DNA of 64,000 nt from Promethearchaeota archaeon Loki_b32 (GCA_005223125.1 NJBH01000002.1:124001-188000); one strand, 5' to 3'; numbered from the stretch's first letter, positions 43,824 to 53,248 are shown. Numbers and translations: made by a program. Notes: a model not told the origin generated them from the letters alone.

Positions 43824-45545
43824 ATGATTCAATCGAGGAGAAGAGGAAGAGGCAAAAGTACTAAAAAGGAAATTACAGAAAATGAAAGAAAGATCATAGA
43901 ATTAGCTAAGATTGCATGGACTAAAACTTTAAAGGAATTTTATTTTCCTCCCTTAAATGAACCTAACTATGTATTTGATTATACTCATTTAGAGGGTTTT
44001 TATATTGATCTTGAACATCGATGGCAAATAACAATGAACTTAGCTAATACACCATTATTTAAAGATGATGGTGAATATATTGATTATTTTCATATTATCT
44101 CACTTCATGAGGTTTCTCACTATCAAATAATTCCTTACGATGGTTTAATCAATGCAAAATTACTCAGGGCTGCGATGATGCATGTAAACCAGAATTACGC
44201 ACCTATAATTGTAAATATTTTTGCTGATCTTATAATAGATACAAAATTATATCAAAAATATCCAAATCTCATTACATGGGAAATGGAGGTAACCTATAAA
44301 CATCTTAAAAGTAAGGGACCAATTTGCAACTTGACAAAGTTCCTATTTCGAGCTTATGAAAAAATATGGAATAAAGATATCTTAAATGATGAGTTGCTAA
44401 AAGAAATGGATTCCTTAGCGGAACGAGTTTCTAAAACTATTCTAAAAGATTTTGAAGATGAGTCAACTTGGGAAAAGAAAGTAGCTTTAGTTGCCAAATA
44501 TTTAAATAATTTAATTCAAGATACTTTTACGTTAATAGGAAATAGAGGCATATTGGATAAAAATAAAGAAAAGAGAAAGAGTCCTGGCGGTGCATTTTTG
44601 GAAGTGCCTAAAGATATTTTAGAAGTAATGGATAACCCTTTAGAGAATAAGAATTCAGACAAACTAAAAGAAGGAAATGAAGATGAATTAAGACAAAAAT
44701 CAGAAGAATTTGCTAAAGATGTTCCCTATTCTGAATACGGTGGACCTGCACGTCAGGCAGGGATTTTAATAGATGGGAGTGCATTAGCTGCTTGGTATAG
44801 AGGATCTGCGAAAAATTTAATCGAAATTAAAATATTTGAGGAAAAACCAGGAGGGCAATTACCCGTTTACCCAGAAGTGTGGCGAATTGGAGATAGAATA
44901 GAAGAATTAGATATTGTTCAGAGTTTATTGAATAGCCCCGTAATGATACCTAATATAACTACAAGAAAATGGGCTTACAGAGAGGGAACTGGGCATCTAG
45001 TAGAAAAACAAATCCCTGATCTTTTGATCGTTTTAGATTCATCAGGTTCAATGGGTTGGAATTATACATCTAGATCTGCTAGCGGAAAAGGACCTTATCA
45101 TACAGCTCTAATAGCTGCGTTTGCTTCTTTGCATTTTGCAGCTAGAAAAGGTGCAAAATTCAGTATAATCAATTTTTCAAACAGAGCAGATGTTTGTCAA
45201 TGGACCTCTGATTATAAAAAAGCTGAAAAAGTTTTATTAAGATATCAAGGAGGAGGAACATTTTTACCGATAAAACAAATCGCAAATCAATGCGAAAAAG
45301 CAGATAGAAATGTGCTTGTATTTATCATTACTGATTTTGGTATCTATAATTGGAGCAAAGCTAAAAAAATTATGACAGACTTAGCTCAAAAAGGGCATAA
45401 AATAGTAGGGTTTTTCATAGGGTCAAAGAGAATACCAAAAGATAAATTTAAAAGTCTATTAGATAAGGTCACTTTCTACGGAATAGGGAATGTAAAAGAT
45501 TTAATAGATTTGGTGATAACGGAAGTGAAAAAATACTACTTATAG
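43824..45545 (+). CDS. VWA-domain protein with an N-terminal HExxH metallopeptidase-like motif
   Basis: 573 aa. The C-terminal half (about 390-573) is a VWA domain with the MIDAS start LLIVLDSSGSMGW and later GGGTFLPI and FIITDFG. The N-terminal half has SLHEVSHYQI near residue 92: an HExxH zinc-binding pattern, as in two-domain metallopeptidase/VWA proteins of the COG3864 kind. It pairs with the upstream MoxR ATPase. Whether the HEVSH site is active is not known; a third ligand is not identified. Confidence 0.82.
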   Translation: MIQSRRRGRGKSTKKEITENERKIIELAKIAWTKTLKEFYFPPLNEPNYVFDYTHLEGFYIDLEHRWQITMNLANTPLFKDDGEYIDYFHIISLHEVSHYQIIPYDGLINAKLLRAAMMHVNQNYAPIIVNIFADLIIDTKLYQKYPNLITWEMEVTYKHLKSKGPICNLTKFLFRAYEKIWNKDILNDELLKEMDSLAERVSKTILKDFEDESTWEKKVALVAKYLNNLIQDTFTLIGNRGILDKNKEKRKSPGGAFLEVPKDILEVMDNPLENKNSDKLKEGNEDELRQKSEEFAKDVPYSEYGGPARQAGILIDGSALAAWYRGSAKNLIEIKIFEEKPGGQLPVYPEVWRIGDRIEELDIVQSLLNSPVMIPNITTRKWAYREGTGHLVEKQIPDLLIVLDSSGSMGWNYTSRSASGKGPYHTALIAAFASLHFAARKGAKFSIINFSNRADVCQWTSDYKKAEKVLLRYQGGGTFLPIKQIANQCEKADRNVLVFIITDFGIYNWSKAKKIMTDLAQKGHKIVGFFIGSKRIPKDKFKSLLDKVTFYGIGNVKDLIDLVITEVKKYYL

Positions 45546-45552
45546 TTTTGAT

Positions 45553-45834
45553 TTAATCCATTTCTCTCCCTATTTTCATTCCTAATTCAAGGAAGTCTTT
45601 AGGAATATTTTCTCTCTCTAGGTGTTTTAATGATATTATGTTTGCCGGACAATTAACCACACATATACCACATCCCATGCATTTACTATCATCAATTTCT
45701 GGTTTAGTATCACCTAATGATATCGCCTTAAAAATACAATTTGCTTCACATGTTCCACATCTTTCACATAATTTAGAATTTTTGATTTCAGCAATGTAGT
45801 TAGCAGCCGCTACAGAATGTGGTTTGTCCCACAT
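45553..45834 (-). CDS. 2x[4Fe-4S] ferredoxin-like C-terminal part of a frameshifted gene
   Basis: 93 aa from ATG 45834, preceded by GGAGGG. Two cluster motifs: CERCGTCEANC with a following IFKA, and CMGCGICVVNCPA. The frame stays open upstream of the ATG and encodes NTFYVINCCSSCC, matching the cysteine block of the paralogue at 47315 (FICSCCGCCC). So it is most simply the C-terminal half of the gene at 45846, displaced by one base. Because a good SD stands before the ATG it could also be made alone as a small electron carrier. Confidence 0.75.
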   Translation of the reverse strand: MWDKPHSVAAANYIAEIKNSKLCERCGTCEANCIFKAISLGDTKPEIDDSKCMGCGICVVNCPANIISLKHLERENIPKDFLELGMKIGREMD

Positions 45835-45845
45835 AGTAATCCCTC

Positions 45846-46664
45846 CTAATGGATTACAACAACTTGAACAACAATTGATAACATAGAATGTGTTCCTTCA
45901 ATAAAATTCTCTGTCGTGTGAACTAGACCTTTTTGATTAAACTCTTTGCACAATCTTTTTGCTTCTTCTTTACTTATTTCATGACCAAGATCTCTTTCAA
46001 TTATAAATTTAGCCATATGATTCATATAAAAACAAGTTTCTAACGGAAATTTTTCCTTACAATCTCTAATTCCTAAAGTTTCTGTACGAGTTTTACAAGC
46101 ACATTTAGTAATAGCTATTATTTTCGCATCATCGATAATTCTTGAAACATTTTCATAGGGCAATATCATCTTCGTTGACTCAATTGATTTTTGAACAGGT
46201 ATCACTCGAAGAGTAGGCGTTTCAGGTGATCCACTATAAACTTTGTACCAATCATCATCAACCATATTTTTAAAACTCAATTCTGCTAATTTTTTTGCCT
46301 TTTCTTTTGGATATTTGTGGTAGCTTAATGGAGGAAAACTATGAAGGAGAGGTGTTATGTGAATCGCATATTTTGGATCTTTTGAACCTATTTTTGTTAC
46401 ACAATTTTGACGTATTAATCTCTCTAAAATTTGTTGGGCTTCATCTTCACTTTTTTGAATTTTTTTTGCATATCGTTTTAGTGGAAGAAAATTAGTGACC
46501 ACGTTTAATTTATTTAAATATTTCACATCTTCAGAGTCAATTAACACTTTCAAGTAATCAATCCAACCATTAGGAATTTTACCTTTTTGTCCTGCTGGTG
46601 ATAATCTGGGTACTGAAGTATCTAATTTTTTTACTAGGATTTCATAAGGATCTTCACTTAACAA
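45846..46664 (-). CDS. Iron-sulfur protein N-terminal part, frameshifted near 45885
   Basis: 272 aa. It is the paralogue of the first 260 residues of the protein at 47315: both share an N-terminal winged-helix-like region, then RVIPVQKSIEST (VVPVEKSISHEN in the paralogue), AIITKCACK-type cysteines (TKCACKTRTETLGIRDCKE), the ETCFYMNHMAKF block and EISKEEAKRLCKEFNQKGLV. After FIEG the frame departs from homology (THSMLSIVVQ), while the -1 frame continues with NTFYVINCCSSCC into the ferredoxin part. One missing A in GGAACA would explain it: a real mutation, an assembly error, or a frameshift site. Confidence 0.75.
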   Translation of the reverse strand: MLSEDPYEILVKKLDTSVPRLSPAGQKGKIPNGWIDYLKVLIDSEDVKYLNKLNVVTNFLPLKRYAKKIQKSEDEAQQILERLIRQNCVTKIGSKDPKYAIHITPLLHSFPPLSYHKYPKEKAKKLAELSFKNMVDDDWYKVYSGSPETPTLRVIPVQKSIESTKMILPYENVSRIIDDAKIIAITKCACKTRTETLGIRDCKEKFPLETCFYMNHMAKFIIERDLGHEISKEEAKRLCKEFNQKGLVHTTENFIEGTHSMLSIVVQVVVIH

Positions 46665-46806
46665 GAAACCACCTTTTCATTTCTAAATTTAAAAGGATTA
46701 TAATTAATTGTATTTATCTTTATTTAAGACTTTTTTAAAATTATATAAAAAAGAGGAAATGAACCCGAAAAAGAAAAAACTTTATTAACTTGATGTAATG
46801 AATGAT

Positions 46807-47073
46807 TTATTTAGGTTTGTTAATTTCTCGTAAATATTGCTTCATGAAATATCGCTGGGATTGACAATAAAGTAACTTATCTTTAGGTGTTAGATGTTTG
46901 CATTTCTGTAAGACATTCTGAATATCTGTAAGCAGCTTAAAATTATCATATTTCGTTTTTTGTGATATATCCACAACTTCTTTATCAATTGGGGTAATAT
47001 TGACTTCTTTTTCATAGAATAACTCTCTAAGATTTAGAACTGGTTCTGAGTCTTCTATATTTGAAATCATCAT
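46807..47073 (-). CDS. Hypothetical small protein
   Basis: 88 aa, helical, no recognised motif. Two cysteines (KCKH, YCQS) are spaced 14 apart in a basic C-terminal region. It stands alone between the two paralogous iron-sulfur genes. Function unknown. Confidence 0.4.
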   Translation of the reverse strand: MMISNIEDSEPVLNLRELFYEKEVNITPIDKEVVDISQKTKYDNFKLLTDIQNVLQKCKHLTPKDKLLYCQSQRYFMKQYLREINKPK

Positions 47074-47314
47074 TTTTTTTCATTCGATTTTGAATTTTTT
47101 TTAAGATTCATTCACATTATTATGAACATCTCTATAATAGCAGAGAGATATCTACATATATATTAAAAACATATGATCAGATCTTTTTTGAAACTAAGTG
47201 ATATCTAGGTAATATCTTCAAGAATTTGACATTTTTTTTAAAATTTGAGAAATAATGATAATATTAATAATTAAGATAGAATAATAGAATTAAAGACAGT
47301 TAAGGAGTTTTTAG

Positions 47315-48433
47315 ATGAAATTAGAGGATATGAAAATTTATAGAAAATTGCAAGAACATCTTGATAAATTACCAATTGGGTTTCCTCCTACAAAATCTGG
47401 AGTCGAATTAAAATTATTACAATATCTTTTTACACCCAAAGAAGCAAAAGTTGCTACTAAACTAAGTTTCACTTATGAAACCTTAAGTACTATTTATGAA
47501 CGAATAGACGATCCTCATATGTTAATTGAAGAATTAGAAGAAATTTTAGAAAATAGTATAAAAAAGGGGAGTATTCATTATAAAAGAAAAGGAGAAGAGA
47601 AACTTTATGCTAATGCAATGTTAATCATAGGTATATTTGAGTATCAAGTTAATAGGCTTACAATGGAGTTTATGGATTTAATGAAACAATATGGACAGGA
47701 AATGTTTGATGCTGAGTTATTTCGCACTAAAATATCCCAAACTCGTGTTGTACCAGTGGAGAAAAGTATATCTCATGAAAATTTTGTAGCACCTTATAAT
47801 GACGTAAGGAGATTAATTCAAGATGCAGAGAATCCTATTGCTGTCACTAATTGTGTATGTCGCCAAAAACAGGATGTTCGAAGAGAAAGGGATCCATGTA
47901 AACTTACAAATAGGTATGAGACTTGTATTGGATTTGGGCATAGTGCGCAATTGTATATCGACCAAGGGTGGGCTCGTGAAATAACGAAAGAAGAAGCCCT
48001 GAATATTTTAGATAAAAATGAAGAAACGGGCTTAGTACTCCAGTTTGGTAATGCTCAACGTCCTGGCTTTATATGCAGTTGCTGTGGATGCTGTTGTGGA
48101 TTATTGAGAGATTTTAAAAAAATAAACAATCCAGCAAGACTTATGAAAACTAATTATTATGTTGAGATTGACTCTGATTTATGTGTTGGTTGTGGAATAT
48201 GTGTAGATCGATGTCAAATGGGCGCTTTAACTCTCATTGATAATATCTCAACTGTTAATCGAAAAAAATGCTTAGGGTGCGGTCTCTGCGTTGTAACTTG
48301 TTCTGCAGAAGCAATTGAATTAAAGAATAAGAAAAAAGAAATAAATCCTCCAGAATCAACTGATGATTTAAATGCTATGATTCTAAATAAAAAAAAAGAA
48401 TTAATAGAGAAATACAACAAATCAAAAAGGTAG
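47315..48433 (+). CDS. Multi-cluster iron-sulfur protein with N-terminal helical domain
   Basis: 372 aa. The N-terminal part (about 1-150) is helical and winged-helix-like (LLQYLFTPKEAKVATKL). The middle has NCVCRQK and DPCKL cysteines, then an unusual Cys-rich block FICSCCGCCCGLL near 250. Two classical [4Fe-4S] motifs follow: CVGCGICVDRC and CLGCGLCVVTC. The whole looks like an electron-transfer or reductase-partner protein. It is the intact paralogue of the split gene at 45553-46664. SD AAGGAG precedes the ATG. Confidence 0.85.
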   Translation: MKLEDMKIYRKLQEHLDKLPIGFPPTKSGVELKLLQYLFTPKEAKVATKLSFTYETLSTIYERIDDPHMLIEELEEILENSIKKGSIHYKRKGEEKLYANAMLIIGIFEYQVNRLTMEFMDLMKQYGQEMFDAELFRTKISQTRVVPVEKSISHENFVAPYNDVRRLIQDAENPIAVTNCVCRQKQDVRRERDPCKLTNRYETCIGFGHSAQLYIDQGWAREITKEEALNILDKNEETGLVLQFGNAQRPGFICSCCGCCCGLLRDFKKINNPARLMKTNYYVEIDSDLCVGCGICVDRCQMGALTLIDNISTVNRKKCLGCGLCVVTCSAEAIELKNKKKEINPPESTDDLNAMILNKKKELIEKYNKSKR

Positions 48434-48445
48434 ATTGAAGAAAAA

Positions 48446-48973
48446 TTAGAGCACTGTAAGTAGGCTATCAATATCAAGCCAACCTTTTAAAGCGTGAATT
48501 ATTTTTCTTTGTTCATCTACAACGAATTGTCCCGGTCCTTGCTTTTCCCAACCTTCATATTCTCCATGTTCAATACCTAATTTCGTCGCTTCTTTCAATT
48601 TAGATCTCACTTTAGTGAACGCTCCAGCAGTCATCAATCCAAGTCCATATTCCTTATATAATTCATCTTTAGAACTTGGAATAACAGGAAAATCAATATT
48701 TTCTTTTTGAATATATTCATGTGCTACTTTTTCACCTGATTGAGTAATGTATAAGATCTTTGCTCCCTTGTCTTCAATCTCCGACTTTCGCTTCATTAAA
48801 ATGGAGAGATCCAACAAACATATAGGGCATCCAAAGTATCTTGAAAATATTAAAACAACTTTCTGTCCTTTAAATTCTGCTAAATCGACTGAACCGGTAT
48901 TGTAAGAATCCAATTTAAATAAAGGGGCTTCATCTCCTTCTTTTAAGTCATTCTTTCCCATAATTTCCCACAT
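48446..48973 (-). CDS. Peroxiredoxin-like thioredoxin-fold protein
   Basis: 175 aa AhpC/TSA-like domain. GDEAPLFKLDSYNTGSVDL and VVLIFSRYFGCPICLLDL give the thioredoxin fold, with a CPIC in place of the single peroxidatic Cys context (PxxxT/SxxC), as in PRXL2-like proteins. The C-terminal strand is GQFVVDEQRKIIHALKGW. Likely a thiol-dependent reductase or peroxidase. An internal Met at 48961 is an alternative start. Convergent with the iron-sulfur gene at 47315 (12-bp gap). Confidence 0.8.
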   Translation of the reverse strand: MWEIMGKNDLKEGDEAPLFKLDSYNTGSVDLAEFKGQKVVLIFSRYFGCPICLLDLSILMKRKSEIEDKGAKILYITQSGEKVAHEYIQKENIDFPVIPSSKDELYKEYGLGLMTAGAFTKVRSKLKEATKLGIEHGEYEGWEKQGPGQFVVDEQRKIIHALKGWLDIDSLLTVL

Positions 48974-49166
48974 CTCTTAATTTATATATATATTTCAAAT
49001 TATTGGTTTCATAAAAGATTTATAATAAAATTTAGAGCGATAAAATTTCTTAATTAATTATAATCAATTAATTTTAATAATGTAAGCTCAATAAATAACA
49101 TAAGAAGAAATTACAATATAATCAAAATTACAATTTAAATTAAAATCGATATAATTGGTGAAAATT

Positions 49167-49958
49167 ATGGTAAAAAAGGAATATGTTTGTGAGAAAGGTA
49201 AGAAATCCAGTATTATTATTGATGATTTGACAGTTGAAATTAAAGAAGGAGCAACCTTCGTTTTAGGTTTTGCCGGAATTGGCCTAATAGGTCCTATTGT
49301 TGCTAATACACTTATTGAACAACTTACAGATATAAAAGAAATAGGTTTTATTACTTCAGAGTATCTCCCCCCTATCTCAGTCTTTTATGCAGGTGTTTTA
49401 AAGCATCCCTTCAGATTGCTTTATTCTCTAAAAAATAACTTGATTGTTGGTATTTGTGAGGTACCATTTCAGATTCCAAATGCTTACAACGACCTAAGTA
49501 AAACAATTTGTAATTGGGCTTTATCTGAGGATGTTAAAGCAAAAGAAATCGTGATTTTTCAAGGAATCCCCCAGAGAGGTATAATTGATGAATATCCAGT
49601 TTATTATGCTGCTGAAGAAGTGATGATGGACCATCTTGAAAAATTCGGGATTACAAAAGTTGAGAAAGGGATCATCGTGGGTCCTGAAGCGACCGTTTTA
49701 AATGAAGCACTAACTAATAAATTACATGCTTATGCATTATTTACTCCTGTATTAGAAATCCCTACTCCAGAAGGGGCTGCCAGTATTTTAGAAGTACTAA
49801 ATAAAATGTATGAATTAACAATTGACACAGCATCTCTTATCGAACAAGGAAAGGAAATTAAGTCTAAAATGCTAGAATTAGCCCAGAAAGCTCAACAATA
49901 TCAAAAACAACAACAATTACCCGGAACTGGCAAAGAATACACAGGCTATTTCCAATAG
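49167..49958 (+). CDS. PAC2 family protein (archaeal proteasome-assembly chaperone-like)
   Basis: 263 aa. ATG 49167 is chosen because GGTGA ends 5 nt before it; TTG, GTG and ATT codons upstream are open but less suited. Family pattern: GATFVLGFAGIGLIGPIVAN, then EYLPPISVFYAGVLKHPFRL, VGICEVPFQIP and FQGIPQRG, ending GAASILEVLNKMYEL. A glutamine-rich C-terminal tail (QQYQKQQQLPG) follows, where archaeal PbaA-type proteins carry a proteasome-binding tail. The role, assembly or proteasome-linked, is inferred from the family. Confidence 0.88.
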   Translation: MVKKEYVCEKGKKSSIIIDDLTVEIKEGATFVLGFAGIGLIGPIVANTLIEQLTDIKEIGFITSEYLPPISVFYAGVLKHPFRLLYSLKNNLIVGICEVPFQIPNAYNDLSKTICNWALSEDVKAKEIVIFQGIPQRGIIDEYPVYYAAEEVMMDHLEKFGITKVEKGIIVGPEATVLNEALTNKLHAYALFTPVLEIPTPEGAASILEVLNKMYELTIDTASLIEQGKEIKSKMLELAQKAQQYQKQQQLPGTGKEYTGYFQ

Positions 49959-50145
49959 AATAGATAATTATTGTATTTATTTTTAAATTCTCTAACTACT
50001 TTTTTATTAATTTTTATACTAGTATAAAAGAAACAATTAAATCTCACTCGTCTATAAAAATTGATAATCTATTAAAATTACATTTATAATTCACCTTTAT
50101 TTAGATAAATTGAATCAAAATATAGCAAAGGATAATAATTGTATC

Positions 50146-50162
50146 TGAGGTAATTTACAATT
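50146..50162 (+). promoter_or_regulatory. SD site selecting an ATT start codon
   Basis: TGAGGT (50146-50151) followed 8 nt later by ATT at 50160, the only plausible start for the ferredoxin. The in-frame TAA at 50151-50153 and the absence of ATG, GTG or TTG before residue 82 rule out the usual starts. Confidence 0.6.
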
Positions 50163-50600
50163 AAAGAAAAATTTGTACCTGTTCAAATTAATCAAGAATT
50201 ATGTCTAAGATGTGAGCGATGTCTTCGAGCATGTAAAGCTAAAGCAATATATTTCGAACATGGAATTAGAAAAGTTGATTACACTAAATGTAAAGCTTGT
50301 TTAAGTTGCGTTCAAGTATGTCCAAGGAATGCAATAGAGGTAACTTCTATAACAAGTCCAGATCAAATTATTAGTATCAAAATAGATCATGAGAAATGTA
50401 ATATGTGCGAGCAGTGTCTAGATGAGAATGGAAAATTCTCTCCTAAAAATCTTTTTTATAAAGATATCGTGAAAAAAGTAGGAAGAGAGGAAGAAGGAAT
50501 CAGGTATAAGTTTAGGGAAATTGTAAAATGTCAAGGATGCTTAAAGTGTGAATTATCTTGTCCAGAAGGAGCTATTAAGCCCGTGAAACTTGAAAATTAA
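50160..50600 (+). CDS. Polyferredoxin (several [4Fe-4S] motifs), ATT start
   Basis: 146 aa if initiated at ATT 50160. Cysteine motifs: CLRCERCLRAC, CKACLSCVQVC with P following, CNMCEQC, and the C-terminal CQGCLKCELSC followed by PEG. The first two and the last are standard cluster-binding patterns. The next ATG (50403) would remove the first two clusters, so the longer form is preferred. It is probably an electron donor to the flavoprotein that ends convergently 15 bp away (50616-51194, AfpA-type), a pairing known for AfpA. The near-cognate start codon is unusual but well placed. Confidence 0.82.
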   Translation: MKEKFVPVQINQELCLRCERCLRACKAKAIYFEHGIRKVDYTKCKACLSCVQVCPRNAIEVTSITSPDQIISIKIDHEKCNMCEQCLDENGKFSPKNLFYKDIVKKVGREEEGIRYKFREIVKCQGCLKCELSCPEGAIKPVKLEN

Positions 50601-50615
50601 ATCCATAATGGAAAT

Positions 50616-51194
50616 TTAGCTTTTCTCTTTAATTTTTTGTAATATAAGTTGCTTAATCTCAGAAAATTTTGAAATTACAACAATCCCTTCCATTTGTTTT
50701 AATTTTTTAATATTTTCAAGCTCAATATCTCTTATCTTTAAAACTAAGGTGGAGCCATTGGGCCGAGAAGTTACAATAGGCTCAGTATCTTGATCAGATG
50801 GAAAAATATAGACTGTCTGCCCACCTTTAATGGCTTGAGCTACACAATTTGTTATTAAAGTGTCAGCAATACCACAAACAATTTTAGCTACACTATTAGC
50901 AGAAACAGGACAGGCTAAAAACAGATCGTAATTTCCAAGTTGTAGAGGTCCTGCATAAAATGGAATATTAGGAGTTTTTTCTACTTTGACCTTTTTAACG
51001 GTTTCAGTCAATAGGAGCCATTTCTTATACCATTTAACAACTGCAGCGCCCTCTTTAGATAAAATTACAGTTATATCGATGTCATAATTATCTTGTAATT
51101 CTTTCATTAAATCAATTGATTCTCGCATTAAATACCCAGTTCCTGTTATACCCCAAATAAGTTTCATATCCTTCTGATCACCGTTCTTCTTCAT
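50616..51194 (-). CDS. afpA: Archaeoflavoprotein AfpA-type flavoprotein
   Basis: 192 aa flavodoxin-like UbiX/Dfp-superfamily fold. LIWGITGTGYLMRESIDLM forms the FMN-phosphate loop, ITVILSKEGAAVVKWYKKW follows, then LACPVSANSVAKIVCGIADT, and a C-terminal CVAQAIKGGQTVYIFPSDQD. The order and length match AfpA, an electron-accepting flavoprotein reduced by ferredoxin. The start overlaps the end of the PhlG-like gene by 17 bp, so they are co-translated, and a polyferredoxin gene lies convergently downstream. A redox role in that trio is inferred. Confidence 0.8.
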   Translation of the reverse strand: MKKNGDQKDMKLIWGITGTGYLMRESIDLMKELQDNYDIDITVILSKEGAAVVKWYKKWLLLTETVKKVKVEKTPNIPFYAGPLQLGNYDLFLACPVSANSVAKIVCGIADTLITNCVAQAIKGGQTVYIFPSDQDTEPIVTSRPNGSTLVLKIRDIELENIKKLKQMEGIVVISKFSEIKQLILQKIKEKS

Positions 51195-51690
51195 ATAATC
51201 TTGGCAAAAATTCAGTAAAATATCCTATTTCTTCGATATTATGCTTTTTCAAATCTTCAATGAATGAATTTGGGACTTGAGCAGGTAAACGAAATGTTGA
51301 TCGTAAGAAGGTTCCATTAGGAATTGATTGATATTCATGTAAAATCCAACTAATAGGGTTATCTTTATTATTTAAAACACTTGCTGCATTTTTATGGTTA
51401 AACTCAGCCTTTATAGGTATTGAGTCAGGATTTTCCCATCGAATTCTTAATGTTGTTGGTCTTCCTTCGATTATTTCAACAACACGATGTATTGCTCCCA
51501 TATGGCCCTTCGCACTTTCAGGAGAGACTTCCCATTCAAATGATTTATGGTCTTTAGGATGCCATAATCTATAGCGTTCTGAATTATCAATATGATCCCA
51601 CCACCAATCAATCATTTCAGGAGAAACTCTAGAGAGTTCATGTTCTACGATTAGATCAATAGTTTCATTATTTGATTTTTTTTTATTCAT
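51178..51690 (-). CDS. DAPG hydrolase (PhlG)-like protein
   Basis: 170 aa. The PhlG-like START-fold pattern includes EMIDWWWDHIDNSERYRLWH, then HPKDHKSFEW (zinc-ligand His region) and GHMGAIHRVVEIIEGRP. PhlG enzymes cleave a C-C bond in acylphloroglucinols; the archaeal substrate is unknown. It overlaps the AfpA-type gene downstream. The Trp/His-rich N-terminal half is the basis of the call. Confidence 0.7.
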   Translation of the reverse strand: MNKKKSNNETIDLIVEHELSRVSPEMIDWWWDHIDNSERYRLWHPKDHKSFEWEVSPESAKGHMGAIHRVVEIIEGRPTTLRIRWENPDSIPIKAEFNHKNAASVLNNKDNPISWILHEYQSIPNGTFLRSTFRLPAQVPNSFIEDLKKHNIEEIGYFTEFLPRLYEEER

Positions 51691-51843
51691 TTTTATTATT
51701 CGATTAGCGATTTTAGAAGTTAAAATTATTCCTAATTTATGAAAAATTAGCCTTATTTATAAAATCTAATGAAAAGAATTAATAATTTAAGCATGATAAT
51801 TATTTAATTAGGATATTCTAATATTATAATTTTTAGATTTAAT

Positions 51844-53067
51844 ATGAATGATTCGAAATATATTTACCTTGATAATGCTGCAACAACTCCAATGGACCCC
51901 CGAGTTATAGAGGAGGTAAATAAACATTTTAAAGAAACCTATGGAAATACCTCAAGCCTACACTCAGTGGGACAAAAAGCGGGGCAAGTATTGTTGAAAT
52001 CTCGTGAAATAATTGCTTCATTAATCAATGCTCATAGAGATGATATTTTCTTTACCTCTTCAGGAACAGAAGCGGATAATATGGCGATTTTTGGAGTTGT
52101 TTCAAGAAATAAAAAAAGAGGAAATCATATAATTACAACTTCAATTGAGCACCATGCAGTAGAAAACCCATATAAAGAATCAGAGAAAACTGGAATTGAA
52201 GTTACTTTTCTACCGGTCGATAAATATGGTTTAATTGAAATTAAAGACTTAGAGAATGCCATTACTGACAAAACCATATTAATTAGTATTATGTTTGCCA
52301 ATAATGAAATTGGGACAATTGAGCCAATAAAAGAGATTGGAGCTATTGCGAAAAAACATGATATTATTTTTCACACCGATGCAGTTCAAGCTTTCGGAAA
52401 AGTTCCAATTGATGTAAATGAAATGAATATTGATCTGTTATCCGCTTCAGCTCATAAACTTTATGGCCCAAAAGGAGTAGGGATGCTATATATTCGCAAT
52501 AAAGGTGTAAGAGAAGGATGGGGTAAATTTATGGACCCTCTTATGTATGGTGGTGGTCATGAAAGAGATATGAGACCAAGTACGGTAAATGTTCCCGGAA
52601 TAGCGGGTTTTGCAAAAGCAGTAGAACTTGCTAAAGAAGAAATGGAAGAGGAATCTCTAAGACATATAAAATTAAGAGACAAAATTATAAAATGGGTAAC
52701 AGAAAACATTGAAGATACATATTTGAATGGACATCCTACTCAAAGACTCCCAAATAACGTAAACCTCGGATTTAAATATATTGAAGGTGAATCAATTGTA
52801 TTAGATTTAGATATGGAAGGAATAGCTACTTCAACGGGATCGGCTTGTTCTTCAAAAACCCTAGATCCTTCACATGTACTATTAGCAATCGGATTAAAAC
52901 CAGAAGAAGCGCATGGTTCATTGAGAGTTTCTTTAGGAAGATTTACAACTGATGAAGATATTGATTATTTCCTTGAAAAATTGCCCCCAATAATAGAGAG
53001 ACTTAGAAAAATGTCACCTCTTAAAAAGGGTGTAAAGTATATGTTTAATAATAAGGAACATAAATAA
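51844..53067 (+). CDS. iscS: Cysteine desulfurase (IscS/NifS type)
   Basis: 407 aa PLP enzyme. Motifs: YLDNAATTPMDPRV, FTSSGTEADNMAIFG, SIEHHAVENP (His stacking on PLP), HTDAVQAFGK, the PLP-lysine in SASAHKLYGPKGVG near residue 208, and the catalytic Cys loop STGSACSSKTLDPSH near 337. It supplies sulfur for Fe-S clusters and thiolated tRNA. The IscU scaffold is in the window 5.6 kb downstream (58728). Confidence 0.95.
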   Translation: MNDSKYIYLDNAATTPMDPRVIEEVNKHFKETYGNTSSLHSVGQKAGQVLLKSREIIASLINAHRDDIFFTSSGTEADNMAIFGVVSRNKKRGNHIITTSIEHHAVENPYKESEKTGIEVTFLPVDKYGLIEIKDLENAITDKTILISIMFANNEIGTIEPIKEIGAIAKKHDIIFHTDAVQAFGKVPIDVNEMNIDLLSASAHKLYGPKGVGMLYIRNKGVREGWGKFMDPLMYGGGHERDMRPSTVNVPGIAGFAKAVELAKEEMEEESLRHIKLRDKIIKWVTENIEDTYLNGHPTQRLPNNVNLGFKYIEGESIVLDLDMEGIATSTGSACSSKTLDPSHVLLAIGLKPEEAHGSLRVSLGRFTTDEDIDYFLEKLPPIIERLRKMSPLKKGVKYMFNNKEHK

Positions 53068-53248
53068 CATCCTCATTAAGATTCATTTATTTGCTTAAGA
53101 GGAATTATCCCCGGTTTATTTTGATTCGTATTTCCTAATCCAAAATATAATTTTGTTATAAGTTTAATATAAGAAATTAATTTTTATTTTTTATATCAAA
53201 CACAATTATTAATAATTTTTAATTTATGTAAAAGGTTAGATTTTACTT

